In this document: one piece after another, positions 1 to 8,851 of the stretch | Position numbering within the stretch: position 1 is the stretch's first letter | How the letters are laid out: each line of letters begins with the position of its first letter | Assembly (NCBI GenBank): GCA_905213905.1 | Contig: CAJMKD010000015.1 | Span: forward strand, 1 to 62,837 | Length of the DNA: 62,837 bases | Direction of reading: 5' to 3' | Source of the DNA: an uncultured Sutterella sp. | GTDB taxonomy: Bacteria; Pseudomonadota; Gammaproteobacteria; Burkholderiales; Burkholderiaceae_F | The notes under the pieces: model-generated | The model's input: the letters and a program-made list of their open reading frames with translations, nothing else | Database searches by the model: none | Told to the model about the DNA's origin: nothing | Program-made: the position numbers and the translations under genes

Positions 1-1
1 A

Positions 2-1462
2 ACGTGCACCCGCATTCTTTACGCTCAGTGCGCCAAGCCGGCGGATATGGAGCGTCTGAAGGCAGCCTGCCGCAATGTCGGCAGGATGCGGGCCGCGATA
101 TGGCAGCGATGGGGCGGCTTGGGAACAGTCGGGAAAAGCGTCAACAAAGTCCGCAGAGAAATCACCGCAGCGAATCTTTTCGAGAAGATCAACATAGACG
201 GCACGGTTCGAGCCGAATCGACGAAGGATATCGTCAACGATATTTTCACGTATCGCAAGGCGGCCGAAGCCGCAGTAGTGAAGAAGATCTACCAGCGGTA
301 CAAGGACGAAGCCACGCGCAAGGTCAAGTGCGGCAAACTGCGCAGCGGCGAATGGGTCAAGGATTCGTATCTGCACCGACAGATGCGAAAGTATTTCCGG
401 CACGGCCAAGGAAAATCCGACAAGCAGTTTGTCGTTCGCTCGGATAAGTTTTCGGTCGGCCGCTCTGAAGACGGATTTCTGACGATTACGCTCCTCTTCA
501 ATCGGAAGTCGGGCGGCCCCGTCACGCTCGTGACGACGACGAACGGCACGAATGTCAAAATCGCGAATCGAAACCTGCGAATCATCATTGAAAACGATGA
601 AATTCAGATTCACTACGCATTCGAAAAAGTTTGCCAGCGTCCTCACGGCAAGGAAACCGTCGGTGTTGACAAAGGCCTGACTGAAGCCTTTGCGACGACA
701 ACCAACGAGCTCCTGGGACAAGGGCTCGGCAAGCTCGTTTTCGAATACAGCGACGCCATTACTGAAATATGGCGAGGCCGCAACAAGCTTCGGGCGCTCG
801 CCGAACGCTACGAAAAGGAAGGCAAGAAAGAGAAGGCAGACAAGATCAGATTGAATAATCTGGGCACGAAAAAGCTTGACAACATGCGTCGACGCTTTCG
901 AACCAAGGCGCGCAATTTGCTGTGCAAAGCCGCTCACCAGCTCATGGATCGAGCCTGCGTCATCGTGGTGGAAGACCTGTCGGGCTTTATCAAGGGGAAA
1001 AGCCTTGGTCGAAAAACAAATCGTCGATTGAGCACTTGGATAAAGGGGGAGATGCAAAAAATTCTGGAGGAAATTGCAGAACTGCGAGATGTTCGCATCG
1101 TGATCGTCAACGGAGCCTATACGTCGCAAGTCGACTCTCAGACGGGCGCCTTTACCGGCAAACGGAAGGGAGATCACTTTTACCGTGACAACGGGGATGT
1201 CGTGCACGCCGATCTCAATGCAGCGTTTGCAATTCTTCTCCGGCTGTGGGATCCGGACATCACGCGGTACATGGGGTACAAGGAAGTCAAAAAGATCATT
1301 GAGGCCAGAACCGCTGAATACCGTGATTTCATTAGCTCCGGGGGTACTACTAACTGGCCCTCAAGAGGCTTCAACTGGATGCAGCCGACTTTGGAAAAAG
1401 CCGCGCGAACTCTGGTGAAGTGCGGAAAGAAATCCGAAAACACCTCGAGCAATTTTGAGTAA
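2..1462 (+). CDS. tnpB: TnpB-family RNA-guided nuclease (IS200/IS605 type), 5' truncated by the window edge
   Basis: The frame is open to the window edge upstream of the first ATG (position 47), so the N-terminus is missing. The C-terminal half carries a RuvC-like core. Counting from the Met at 47, the candidate catalytic acids are D208 (GVDKG), E309 (VVEDLSG) and D389 (HADLNAA), so the DED triad looks intact. Between E309 and D389, where TnpB normally has a four-cysteine zinc finger after TSQ, this protein has TSQVDSQTG and later GDHFY with no cysteines. Family knowledge: TnpB proteins are RNA-guided DNA nucleases that help retain IS200/IS605 and IS607 elements. No tnpA is visible, though it could lie upstream. 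The stop codon sits at the junction with the interrupted ATPase gene. The family call is firm; present activity is not shown. Confidence 0.88.
   Translation, partial: TCTRILYAQCAKPADMERLKAACRNVGRMRAAIWQRWGGLGTVGKSVNKVRREITAANLFEKINIDGTVRAESTKDIVNDIFTYRKAAEAAVVKKIYQRYKDEATRKVKCGKLRSGEWVKDSYLHRQMRKYFRHGQGKSDKQFVVRSDKFSVGRSEDGFLTITLLFNRKSGGPVTLVTTTNGTNVKIANRNLRIIIENDEIQIHYAFEKVCQRPHGKETVGVDKGLTEAFATTTNELLGQGLGKLVFEYSDAITEIWRGRNKLRALAERYEKEGKKEKADKIRLNNLGTKKLDNMRRRFRTKARNLLCKAAHQLMDRACVIVVEDLSGFIKGKSLGRKTNRRLSTWIKGEMQKILEEIAELRDVRIVIVNGAYTSQVDSQTGAFTGKRKGDHFYRDNGDVVHADLNAAFAILLRLWDPDITRYMGYKEVKKIIEARTAEYRDFISSGGTTNWPSRGFNWMQPTLEKAARTLVKCGKKSENTSSNFE
1340..1459 (+). ncRNA. Possible omega-RNA scaffold at the 3' end of tnpB
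   Basis: In characterised TnpB elements the guide RNA scaffold overlaps the 3' end of tnpB and the guide is copied from DNA just past the right end of the element. The last ~120 nt of this tnpB are predicted by position only. They include a TTCAAC hexamer at 1370-1375. The element appears to end at about 1457-1462, where homology to the interrupted ATPase gene resumes. No covariation or secondary structure could be tested, so the boundaries are guesses. Confidence 0.22.
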
Positions 1463-2494
1463 CTTTTTCGGAACAGCTTCTGGGTCAATTTCGTCGTATT
1501 GCCTGGACGCGCGTAAACCGGACAACGAATAGATAATTGACTGTTTATAAGCAATCGGCGACTGCAAAGCATGATTTTTGAGATATCGAAGAAGTACAGT
1601 TGGCTGTCCTCCACTCTCAAACCAATAGTTCTGGAAGCCGCGGTCAGGACGACTAAGAAAGCAAAGCACTGACCAAGGGCAATACACTCTGATACTTGCT
1701 TTTTCATCGAACGCAAAGCCGTCGTAATTTCTCTTTAGTTCAGAAAAAACCTCTTCGGCTGTAATGTGCAAAGCATTGGCTGCTTCGTTCAAATACGATG
1801 AAAAGTTTGTTTTAATCTCTTCGTCGGAATATCCGAGTAAATTGCCATAACGTGGATCAAGTGAAATATCCTGCAAATTATTGAAGGCGGAAAATAGGCT
1901 GGTATTGCTGAATTTGGTGATACCTGTCATATAGAAAAAACGCTGACATCCTTCATTCGATTTCAGAATGAGGAAGAGCTCGCTCATGATCGAACGAATT
2001 TCTTCAAAAAGTTTTGGGTTATCCAAGCAGTGCGTTAATGGCGCATCATATTCGTCGATAAGAATGACGAGACTTGCTGGCTCTAAAGAAGAAAGGAAAC
2101 TCGAAAGTTGCGTCATTACGCTCAAATCGTTTGCAACGAATTTGAAGCCTATGCTGGCAAAAACAGCTCTAATTTTTTCTTCAAATTTATTTTTGAAGAC
2201 AGCGGCGTTAGAGAATTCCTTAATTTCGGAAAAATCCAGCTTGATTACCGGATAGGTCTTATCCTTCCATAATTTTTCGATCGCTAGTCCATGAAAATAT
2301 TTTAGGCCGTCTTTAAATAGAGACGCAAATGTAGAAGTAAGAAGCGTTTTGCCAAAGCGCCTAGGGCGGGCCAAAAAAATCTTGGAATCATAGCGAGCAA
2401 GCTCAAAGACGAGAGTCGTTTTATCCACGTAGATTTCATTTCGGACACGTAGTGTCTGAAAAGTAGAACGCCCCAACGGCAATACTCTTTGCAT
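1457..2494 (-). pseudogene. AAA-ATPase-like protein (usually with a PD-(D/E)XK nuclease domain), 3' end removed by the tnpB element
   Basis: This encodes the N-terminal ATPase of a family common in gut bacteria. It starts with the typical MQRVLPLG segment and VDKT, then has a Walker A-like loop RPRRFGKT, a Walker B-like LIDEYDAPL and the YDGFAF segment. Recognisable homology ends at about position 1457. The frame then continues for some 30 codons antisense to the tnpB 3' end, which is not family sequence. The C-terminal nuclease-like domain is therefore missing. I take the ATG at 2494; a TTG at 2506 lies 7 nt after a good GGAGG and could be the true start. The gene is A+T-richer than the core genes, consistent with accessory DNA. 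Confidence 0.8.
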
Positions 2495-2853
2495 GTTAAA
2501 TCTCAAAAAATCGCCTCCGGCAGAATGCCGACTCATTCGAATTCAGACAAAACAGCAACGTTTTGTCATGTTCGACTAACACCCTACCTAGGACAAGAGG
2601 AACGCCGTCCGAGAGGTCTGAAATAAGTTCTGCCCTAGAGAATAAACCATCACGAGAAGTTCAGTTCATGTGCCGTCATCATTATGAGAATACAAGCCTT
2701 GCCTTGATACGTTTCTGTAGTGGCTATGCTGCGCCGTTCGATTCAGTCCGTAGCTTGTAACTCGAGAAGATGCCGAGTATTTTCAAGAAGCGTATCTCAT
2801 CGACGTGGACGAGGCGGCCTTCATCATCCTGCGACTGACGGACATACCTAAGA
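2495..2853. other. Non-coding or decayed stretch upstream of the ATPase pseudogene
   Basis: No convincing gene. A small hairpin (ACAAAAC/GTTTTGT) lies at 2548-2567. From about 2772 to 2875 the plus strand has a protein-like run (DAEYFQEAYLIDVDEAAF and on) that ends in a stop without a start codon, which suggests a remnant. It abuts the decayed gene that follows. Confidence 0.3.
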
Positions 2854-3245
2854 ATGGATCCGTACGAAATTGCTGAAGTCCAAAGGATCCCTATAAATGA
2901 ACGCCGCAAGCTCTTCACCGTCGCATCCGCGACGCTCGTTACCGCTGATGTGTTGCCGGCTATTGGTATGCCGGGCTTTGGCCGCAAGTAAGCCACGGCC
3001 ACCCTCGAAGATGTCGAAAAAGCGCCCGACTGGCTGCAGTCGCACAATGAAGGCATGGCTGAGGCGCTTAATCTCACGCCTCCCCAGGTGACGTTCTGGA
3101 ACGATTACGTCGCGGTCCATCAGGCGGCTGTTGGCGAGCATCTTCTGTGGCTCAGGGAACATCCGCTCAAAAGCGGGATCACCCGTCAGGGAAAACAGCA
3201 AGAAAGACTCAGACAAAGACTCAAACCGCGCCTTCGATTTCCCAA
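2854..3245 (+). pseudogene. Decayed Spy/CpxP-like periplasmic protein
   Basis: One plus-strand frame opens at ATG 2854 and reads an export-signal-like segment (RRKLFTVASATLVTADVLPAIG). An in-frame TAA follows at 2989-2991, and the same frame then continues with TLEDVEKAPDWLQSH and an LTPPQVTFW segment. That segment fits the LTXXQ motif of Spy/CpxP-like periplasmic chaperones. The stop splits the signal from the body, so a normal product is unlikely. The 3' end is placed before the terminator hairpin at 3252. The family assignment rests on one short motif and is tentative. Confidence 0.38.
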
Positions 3246-3251
3246 AATAAA

Positions 3252-3281
3252 GCGCCGGTCCACCCGAAAGCGGACCGGCGC
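3252..3281 (-). terminator. Rho-independent terminator downstream of ppk1
   Basis: A perfect 10-bp stem (GCGCCGGTCC/GGACCGGCGC) with a 10-nt loop. On the minus strand it is followed by TTTATTTT, about 95 nt past the ppk1 stop. Confidence 0.75.
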
Positions 3282-3373
3282 AGCATTTTCAGCGAACCTC
3301 AGCGTCTTTCGCTGAAGCGGCAGCGCCCGCAAGCGCTGCGCGCTTCAAGTGAGAATAACGCCCGGCGCAAGCT

Positions 3374-5800
3374 TTAGTTAGCGTGGCCGTAGTGCTTCGC
3401 AAGCGTCGCCTGCGAATTCACGGCCTTGCCCTTGGCAGGCGCCTTAAGGCGCTTGTAGAGGCCCGTGCTCTGAAGCTCCCAGCACTGCACGTTGTCGGCG
3501 AGCTGCAGATCGAGCGTCGCCTTGATGCGGTCCTTGAGCGCTTCGTTGAGGATCGGCACGAGGACTTCAATGCGGCCGTCAAGGTTGCGCGGCATCAGGT
3601 CGGCCGAGCCGATCAGGAGGTAGGGATTGCCGTCGTTCTTGAACCAGTAGGCGCGCGCATGCTCGAGGAAGCGGCCGACGATGCTCACCACGCGGATGTT
3701 GTCGCTCACGCCGGGGATGCCCGGGCGCAGGCAGCAGATGCCGCGGACGATGAGCGAGGTCTTCACGCCCGCCTGGCTTGCTTCATAGAGCGCGCGAATG
3801 ATCTTGCGGTCAACGAGCTGATTGCACTTCAAGACGATCTCGGCGTCCTTGCCGGCCTTCTTGTGCTCGATTTCGCGCGAGATGCCCGCGAGGATCGCGT
3901 TGCGGGTCGAGTGCGGGGAAATCACGAGCTTCTTGTAGTTCGTGCGGTTGGAGTACCCCGTCATCACGTTGAAGAGGTCGGAAGCGTCGCCGCAGATTTC
4001 CTTGTTGGCCGTAAAGAGCGAGAAGTCCGTGTAGATCTTGGCGCTGCTGGGGTTGTAGTTGCCGGTCGAAATATGGACGTAGCGCGTCATCCCTTCGGCT
4101 TCGCGGCGCACGACGAGACAGACCTTCGCGTGGATCTTGAGGCCGGCGAAGCCGTAGACGATGTTGACGCCCGCCTTTTCCATCTCTTCGGCCCAGTTGA
4201 TGTTGCGCTCTTCGTCAAAGCGCGCCTTGAGCTCGACGACGGCCGTCACCTGCTTGCCGCGCTTGCGCGCGTCGATGAGGGCTGCAACGATCGGGCTGTT
4301 GCTGCCGCAACGGTAGAGCGTCTGCTTGATGGCGACCACCTGGGGATCGTCCGCGGCGCGGCGGATGAAGTCAAGAACGCCCGAGAAGCTCTCGTAGGGA
4401 TGGTAAAGAAGAACGTCGCCCTGGCGGATCGTCTCGAAGACGTTGCCGTTTTCGATGAAGGCAGGCTCCGCGCCCTTGTAGGAGGATTCCTTGAGGTGCG
4501 GACGGTCGAGGCCCGTGAGCGGCATGAATTCGCTCATCGCCATCGGGCCCTTCGTGCGGTAGATCTGGAAGGGCAGCAGATCGAGCTTCTCAACCAAGAA
4601 GTTGAGGAGCGGCGTGTCGGCCGAATTTTCAATCTCAAGGCGAATGATGTCGCCGAAGCGGCGCTGTTCAACGAAGTCCTTCACGGCTTCGAGCAGGTCG
4701 TCGGCTTCGTCCTCTTCGATTTCGATGTCGGTGTTGCGCGTGATGCGGAAGAGGACGGTCTTCACGACCGTATTGCCCGGGAAGAGCTTCCCGAGGTGCT
4801 CGCGGATGAGATCCTCGAGCAGAATGATGTCGTCGTCGCGGCCGTTCGAATTGAAGCCGAGCTCGCCGTAGGCCGACTGCTTCGTGCGGGGCACGAAGAT
4901 GAAGCGCGGCATGTTGTTCGGATTCTTCAAGCGCGCGTAGCGGGTCGAGCCGTCCGTGTTCGAGCGGAGCTCAATGAGGAAGTTGAGGCTCACGTTCGAA
5001 ATCGTCGGGAAGGGATGTCCGGCGTCGATCGCCTGCGGCGTAAGGATCGGATAGATTTCGTTTTCGAAGTAGCCTTCGAGGAACGTCTTCTGCTTTTCGG
5101 TCAGATCCTTGTAGCGGACGATGCGCACGCCCTTTTCGGCGAGCGAGGGCTGCAGGCGGTTCTTCCAGAGGTCCTGCGCGCGGTTGAGCATCGTGAGGAC
5201 GCGGCGGCGGATTTCCGTGAGCTGCTTCGCCGGCGAAAGCCCGTCGGCGGAAGTCGACTGCGCGCCCGCGTTGTACTGGCGGAAAATGTTCGCCACGCGG
5301 ACCATGAAGAATTCGTCGAGGTTGTTGTAGAAGATCGAGAGGAACTTGAGCTGCTCGAGAAGCGGCTCGTTCGGATCGCAGGCCTCGTCGAGCACCTTGC
5401 GGTCGAATTCAATCCAGTTGAGCTCGCGGTTGACGTAAAGCGCCGGATCGTCGAGCGAAGGGACGCCCTCGACAGCCGGCAGCACGGGCAGATCTTCGGT
5501 GTCATCCTCGGCCTTGACGGTCTTGGCAGACTTGCGGCCGGTCTTCGTGGTCTTCGCGGCCTTCACGCTCTTCGCACCCGGCTTTGCAGCAGTCTTCGTC
5601 GTCTTTGCCGTCTTCGCAGCAGCAGTGCGCTTTGTCGCCTTCACGGGCTTGGCCGGCGCCGCTTCGGCGGGTGCAGCCGCCTCGGTCTTGGCCGCTGCAG
5701 CAGGCTTCTGCGCCGGCGCTTCGGCCGCAGCCTCGGACTTCGCCGCTGCTTCTGCAGCAGCAGGGGTCTCAACAGTTGCGGCGACAGTTTTTTCTTCCAT
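3374..5800 (-). CDS. ppk1: Polyphosphate kinase 1 with an Ala/Lys-rich N-terminal tail
   Basis: Transfers the terminal phosphate of ATP to growing polyphosphate chains, reversibly. The PPK1 core begins near residue 120 (YVNRELNWIEF). The two catalytic-type histidines are visible: H557 in KIHAKV and H714 in RFLEHAR. Their spacing of 157 residues matches H435 and H592 of the E. coli enzyme. The start at 5800 is chosen because the family core needs nothing upstream. The 808-residue product is longer than the usual ~690 because residues 1-105 form a low-complexity tail: first Ala/Glu-rich, then Lys/Thr/Ala-rich repeats from about 51 to 96. No exopolyphosphatase gene is adjacent. The gene is transcribed away from the amino-acid transporter operon. 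Confidence 0.95.
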   Translation of the reverse strand: MEEKTVAATVETPAAAEAAAKSEAAAEAPAQKPAAAAKTEAAAPAEAAPAKPVKATKRTAAAKTAKTTKTAAKPGAKSVKAAKTTKTGRKSAKTVKAEDDTEDLPVLPAVEGVPSLDDPALYVNRELNWIEFDRKVLDEACDPNEPLLEQLKFLSIFYNNLDEFFMVRVANIFRQYNAGAQSTSADGLSPAKQLTEIRRRVLTMLNRAQDLWKNRLQPSLAEKGVRIVRYKDLTEKQKTFLEGYFENEIYPILTPQAIDAGHPFPTISNVSLNFLIELRSNTDGSTRYARLKNPNNMPRFIFVPRTKQSAYGELGFNSNGRDDDIILLEDLIREHLGKLFPGNTVVKTVLFRITRNTDIEIEEDEADDLLEAVKDFVEQRRFGDIIRLEIENSADTPLLNFLVEKLDLLPFQIYRTKGPMAMSEFMPLTGLDRPHLKESSYKGAEPAFIENGNVFETIRQGDVLLYHPYESFSGVLDFIRRAADDPQVVAIKQTLYRCGSNSPIVAALIDARKRGKQVTAVVELKARFDEERNINWAEEMEKAGVNIVYGFAGLKIHAKVCLVVRREAEGMTRYVHISTGNYNPSSAKIYTDFSLFTANKEICGDASDLFNVMTGYSNRTNYKKLVISPHSTRNAILAGISREIEHKKAGKDAEIVLKCNQLVDRKIIRALYEASQAGVKTSLIVRGICCLRPGIPGVSDNIRVVSIVGRFLEHARAYWFKNDGNPYLLIGSADLMPRNLDGRIEVLVPILNEALKDRIKATLDLQLADNVQCWELQSTGLYKRLKAPAKGKAVNSQATLAKHYGHAN

Positions 5801-6264
5801 TTCTTTTTCTCGGTTTCGGGTTGCTGAATGGGGCAGGGCGCCGCGGGCGAGCGATCGGATCCGCTTGAAGCGGATTGCGCCGCACGAGCGATGCACATGC
5901 CCATAATGAAAATTGTAGGCGCTCCGCATGACTTTTCGATGACGATCGTCGCTCGAGCGGCATGAGCACTTTCCCGCCTTGACTGACGAAGAATGAAAAC
6001 AAAGGGAAAATGAATTGAATTTATTCAAAATTTCGCCGCCCGATGTCCTCATCCGAGGCTAGGCGCAAGCGTTTCTGAAATTGCCTGAGCGCCTCCGAGA
6101 TCAATCGAATTGAGCAAGGATCCGAGCGAAACCGAGCAGCGCTTGCGGCCTGCGTTGCTAAGATTTCGAATGCGTCGGCATCCGCTGCGGCGGCGCAAAA
6201 GAATAAAAAGAACGGTTCGCGGCGGAAAAGTCAGGACTTCGGTCACGCAGAAAGGACAAGCGTC
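5801..6264. other. Divergent promoter region between ppk1 and the amino-acid ABC operon
   Basis: About 460 bp with no supported gene. It must hold the promoters of both divergent units. A short palindrome (TTGAAT/ATTCAA) lies at about 6017-6030. The open frames here are shadows or lack ribosome sites. Confidence 0.5.
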
Positions 6265-6933
6265 ATGGACGGACGACTCGTTGAGCTATTCATCGATTCC
6301 TTCTGGCAGATACTGCTGCCGGGCATCAAGGTGACGATTCCGCTCACTGCCATTTCTTTTTCGCTCGCGCTCGTGATTGCGGTGGCCGTCGCGCTCATTC
6401 AGTATGCCAAGGCGCCGGTTCTGAAGGACGCCGCACGCTTTTACATCTGGGTGATCCGCGGCACGCCCATTCTCGTGCAGCTCTTTGTTGTCTTTTACGG
6501 CCTCCCGCACGCGGGCTACCTCATCAATCCGTTTGCCGCTGCTGTGATCGTCTTTTCGATCAACGAAGGCGCCTACTGCGCCGAGACCATGCGCGCGGCG
6601 CTCGAGTCAGTCCCGGCGGGGCAGCTCGAGGCGGGGCTCACTAGCGGCATGACCTACCTGCAGACAATTCGCCGGATCATTCTGCCGCAGGCCTTCCGGA
6701 CGGCCTTTCCGACGCTCGGCAACAGCCTCATCAGCATGGTGAAGGACACGTCGCTCGCGGCGAACATCACCGTGACGGAGATGTTCATGACGACGCAGCG
6801 CATCGTGGCGAGAACCTATGAGCCGCTTCTGCTTTACGTGGAGGTCGGCCTCATTTATCTCATTTTCTGCACGGTGCTCACGAGGCTGCAGCGCGCAGGC
6901 GAAGCGCGGCTCAATGCCTATGGGCGCAGATAG
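6265..6933 (+). CDS. Polar amino-acid ABC transporter permease (HisM/GlnP/TcyL type)
   Basis: Inner-membrane permease of a polar amino-acid importer, 222 residues, the usual size for the family. It has several hydrophobic segments and the cytoplasmic coupling motif in EGAYCAETMRAALESVPAGQLEA. A good AGAAAGGA ribosome site lies just before the ATG. The ATPase gene starts 3 nt after its stop and the binding protein follows, giving a complete three-part importer. One permease gene implies a homodimer. Substrate cannot be read from sequence; cystine or another polar amino acid is plausible. Confidence 0.92.
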   Translation: MDGRLVELFIDSFWQILLPGIKVTIPLTAISFSLALVIAVAVALIQYAKAPVLKDAARFYIWVIRGTPILVQLFVVFYGLPHAGYLINPFAAAVIVFSINEGAYCAETMRAALESVPAGQLEAGLTSGMTYLQTIRRIILPQAFRTAFPTLGNSLISMVKDTSLAANITVTEMFMTTQRIVARTYEPLLLYVEVGLIYLIFCTVLTRLQRAGEARLNAYGRR

Positions 6934-6936
6934 AAA

Positions 6937-7755
6937 ATGATTCAGAACCAGCATATGGGCGTCGGAGTACGAAATTCGGATGAAGTCATGAAGAGTGGAG
7001 AAAACGCAAGGCCGCCAGTCATTCTTGAGGCAAAAGGCATCGTGAAGCGCTTCGGCGCCGAGGCAGTGCTCAAAGGGGTCGACCTCACGGTCGAGAAGGG
7101 CGACGTCGTTGCCATCATCGGGCCGAGCGGCTCGGGGAAGACGACGCTCCTGCGCACGCTCAACTTTCTTGAGCGCGCCGACGAAGGCTCGCTCGCCTTT
7201 GAGGGCGAAGTTCATGACCTGCGCACGATCGGCCGCCGGGACGTGCTCCGCATACGCCGGCGGACGGCTTTTGTCTTTCAGAACTACAACCTCTTTCTCA
7301 ACAAGACCGCGCTCGAAAACGTGACGGAGCCGCTCGTCGTAGCGCGCGGGGTGCCCAAAAAGACGGCCGTTGAGAAAGGGCGCTTGCTCCTCGAGAAAGT
7401 GGGGCTTCTCGAGCGAGCTGCGAATTATCCGAGCGAACTCTCGGGCGGCCAGCAGCAGCGCGTCGCGATCGCGCGGGCGCTTGCCGGCAATCCCGACCTC
7501 ATTTATTTCGACGAGCCCACGTCGGCGCTTGACCCGGAGCTCACGGAATCGGTGCTTCAGATCATCCGCACGCTCGCCGCGGAAGGCATGACGATGATCG
7601 TCGTCACGCACGAGCTCGGCTTCGCCGAAAGCATCGCAACGAAGGCCGTGCTGCTTGAAAAAGGCGTCGTGGTTGAAGCTTCCGATGCGAATGCCTTCTT
7701 CAACTGCCCGAAAGAGGCGCGCACGAAAGCATTTCTGGAGACCTTTCGCCGGTAG
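6937..7755 (+). CDS. Polar amino-acid ABC transporter ATPase (GlnQ/HisP/TcyN type)
   Basis: ATP-hydrolysing subunit of the importer. Walker A is GPSGSGKTT, the signature motif is LSGGQQQRVAIA, Walker B is LIYFDEP and the switch histidine is in VVTHELGFA. The N-terminus is uncertain: the ATG at 6937 follows the permease stop by 3 nt but has a weak ribosome site, and ATGs at 6955 and 6988 are also possible, since family homology begins at about residue 28. Translational coupling to the permease is likely. Confidence 0.93.
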   Translation: MIQNQHMGVGVRNSDEVMKSGENARPPVILEAKGIVKRFGAEAVLKGVDLTVEKGDVVAIIGPSGSGKTTLLRTLNFLERADEGSLAFEGEVHDLRTIGRRDVLRIRRRTAFVFQNYNLFLNKTALENVTEPLVVARGVPKKTAVEKGRLLLEKVGLLERAANYPSELSGGQQQRVAIARALAGNPDLIYFDEPTSALDPELTESVLQIIRTLAAEGMTMIVVTHELGFAESIATKAVLLEKGVVVEASDANAFFNCPKEARTKAFLETFRR

Positions 7756-7803
7756 AAAGGCAATCGCATTGAAAAATCGAGAAACAAAAGAGAGAGAAAA
7801 ATC

Positions 7804-8658
7804 ATGAAGAGAAGACTGTTTTTGACTATGTTCGGCGCTGCCGCAGCTGCGTCAGCGCTTCCGATGCTCTCGGGATGCTCGAAGGAGGGCGGCGAGCAGA
7901 AGGCCGCGGCTGCGCCAGCTGCCCAAAAGGGAGACGATCTCCTTGCTGCGGTGAAAAAGAAGGGCCGTCTCGTGATTGCGATGGAAGGCACCTGGTCGCC
8001 TTGGACCTACCATGACGAGAAGGGGGTGCTTACGGGCTACGACGTGGCCGTGGGCCGGAAAATCGCCGAGGCGATCGGCGTCGAGCCCGAATTTGTCGAA
8101 GGGAAGTGGGACGGCCTTCTCGCGGGGCTTGATGCCGGGCGCTACGACATCATGGTGAACGGCGTGGGCATCACTGAGGCGCGCCGCGCCGCCTACGACT
8201 TCTCGGAGCCCTACGCCTTCGACCGCGTCGCCGTGATCGTGCTCGAGAAGAATGATGCCATTCATTCGATGGCGGATCTGAAAGGCAAGCACACCGCGAA
8301 CACCATTTCAAGCACCTATGCCGAAGTTGCGGAAAAGGCGGGCGCGACGGTGACGGGCGTCGACGACCTCAATCAGACGTTCGAGCTCCTTCTCTCGGGC
8401 CGCATCGACGCGACGATCAATTCCGAAGTCACGTTCTACGACTACAAGAAGGCGCACCCCGATGCACCCATCAAGATTGCCTGCTACGTGCCGGGCGCGG
8501 GTGAAATCGGGATCCCGCTCAAGAAGGGTGCAGCAAGCGACTCGCTGCGGCAGGTCGTGAACGACACGATCGAAAAGCTGCGCGCCTCGGGCGAACTCGG
8601 CAAGCTCTCCCAAGAATTCTTCGGCGTCGACATCTCAACGGCAAAGCCTGCATCGTAA
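7804..8658 (+). CDS. Amino-acid ABC transporter substrate-binding lipoprotein (FliY/TcyJ-like)
   Basis: Captures the substrate outside the inner membrane and delivers it to the permease. The N-terminus has a twin Arg (MKRRLF), a hydrophobic run and a lipobox LSGC, so it should be lipid-anchored. The SBP_bac_3 fold starts at about residue 50, with the family pattern VIAMEGTWSPW, GYDVAVGRKIAEAIG and DIMVNGVGIT. It lies 48 nt after the ATPase gene in the same operon, and a strong terminator follows. Substrate is not determined; similarity of pattern to cystine-binding proteins is only suggestive. Confidence 0.92.
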   Translation: MKRRLFLTMFGAAAAASALPMLSGCSKEGGEQKAAAAPAAQKGDDLLAAVKKKGRLVIAMEGTWSPWTYHDEKGVLTGYDVAVGRKIAEAIGVEPEFVEGKWDGLLAGLDAGRYDIMVNGVGITEARRAAYDFSEPYAFDRVAVIVLEKNDAIHSMADLKGKHTANTISSTYAEVAEKAGATVTGVDDLNQTFELLLSGRIDATINSEVTFYDYKKAHPDAPIKIACYVPGAGEIGIPLKKGAASDSLRQVVNDTIEKLRASGELGKLSQEFFGVDISTAKPAS

Positions 8659-8703
8659 AAGGCGACGCGGCTTCGGCGTCAGCCGTTGCCTTGTTTTTTC
8701 TTG

Positions 8704-8738
8704 AAAAGGTCCGCAGCGACAACCACCGCGGACCTTTT
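8704..8738 (+). terminator. Terminator of the amino-acid ABC operon
   Basis: An 11-bp perfect stem AAAAGGTCCGC/GCGGACCTTTT followed by CTTG. The A and T runs make it able to work in both directions. Confidence 0.85.
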
Positions 8739-8851
8739 CTTGTCGGAGCGCCTTCAAGGGCATAGGCGCGTCTGCCGTTTTGAAGGCCGGCGGCCCTAGT
8801 CGGGAAAATTGGCAAAATATGAGGCTAGTGAACAATTGAACAAGAGGCTTG

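Noticed and set aside
3383..5827. An 814-codon open frame opposite ppk1
   Set aside because: It is the antisense shadow of a GC-rich, well-recognised gene; its product is a Val/Arg/Ala-rich low-complexity string without any motif.
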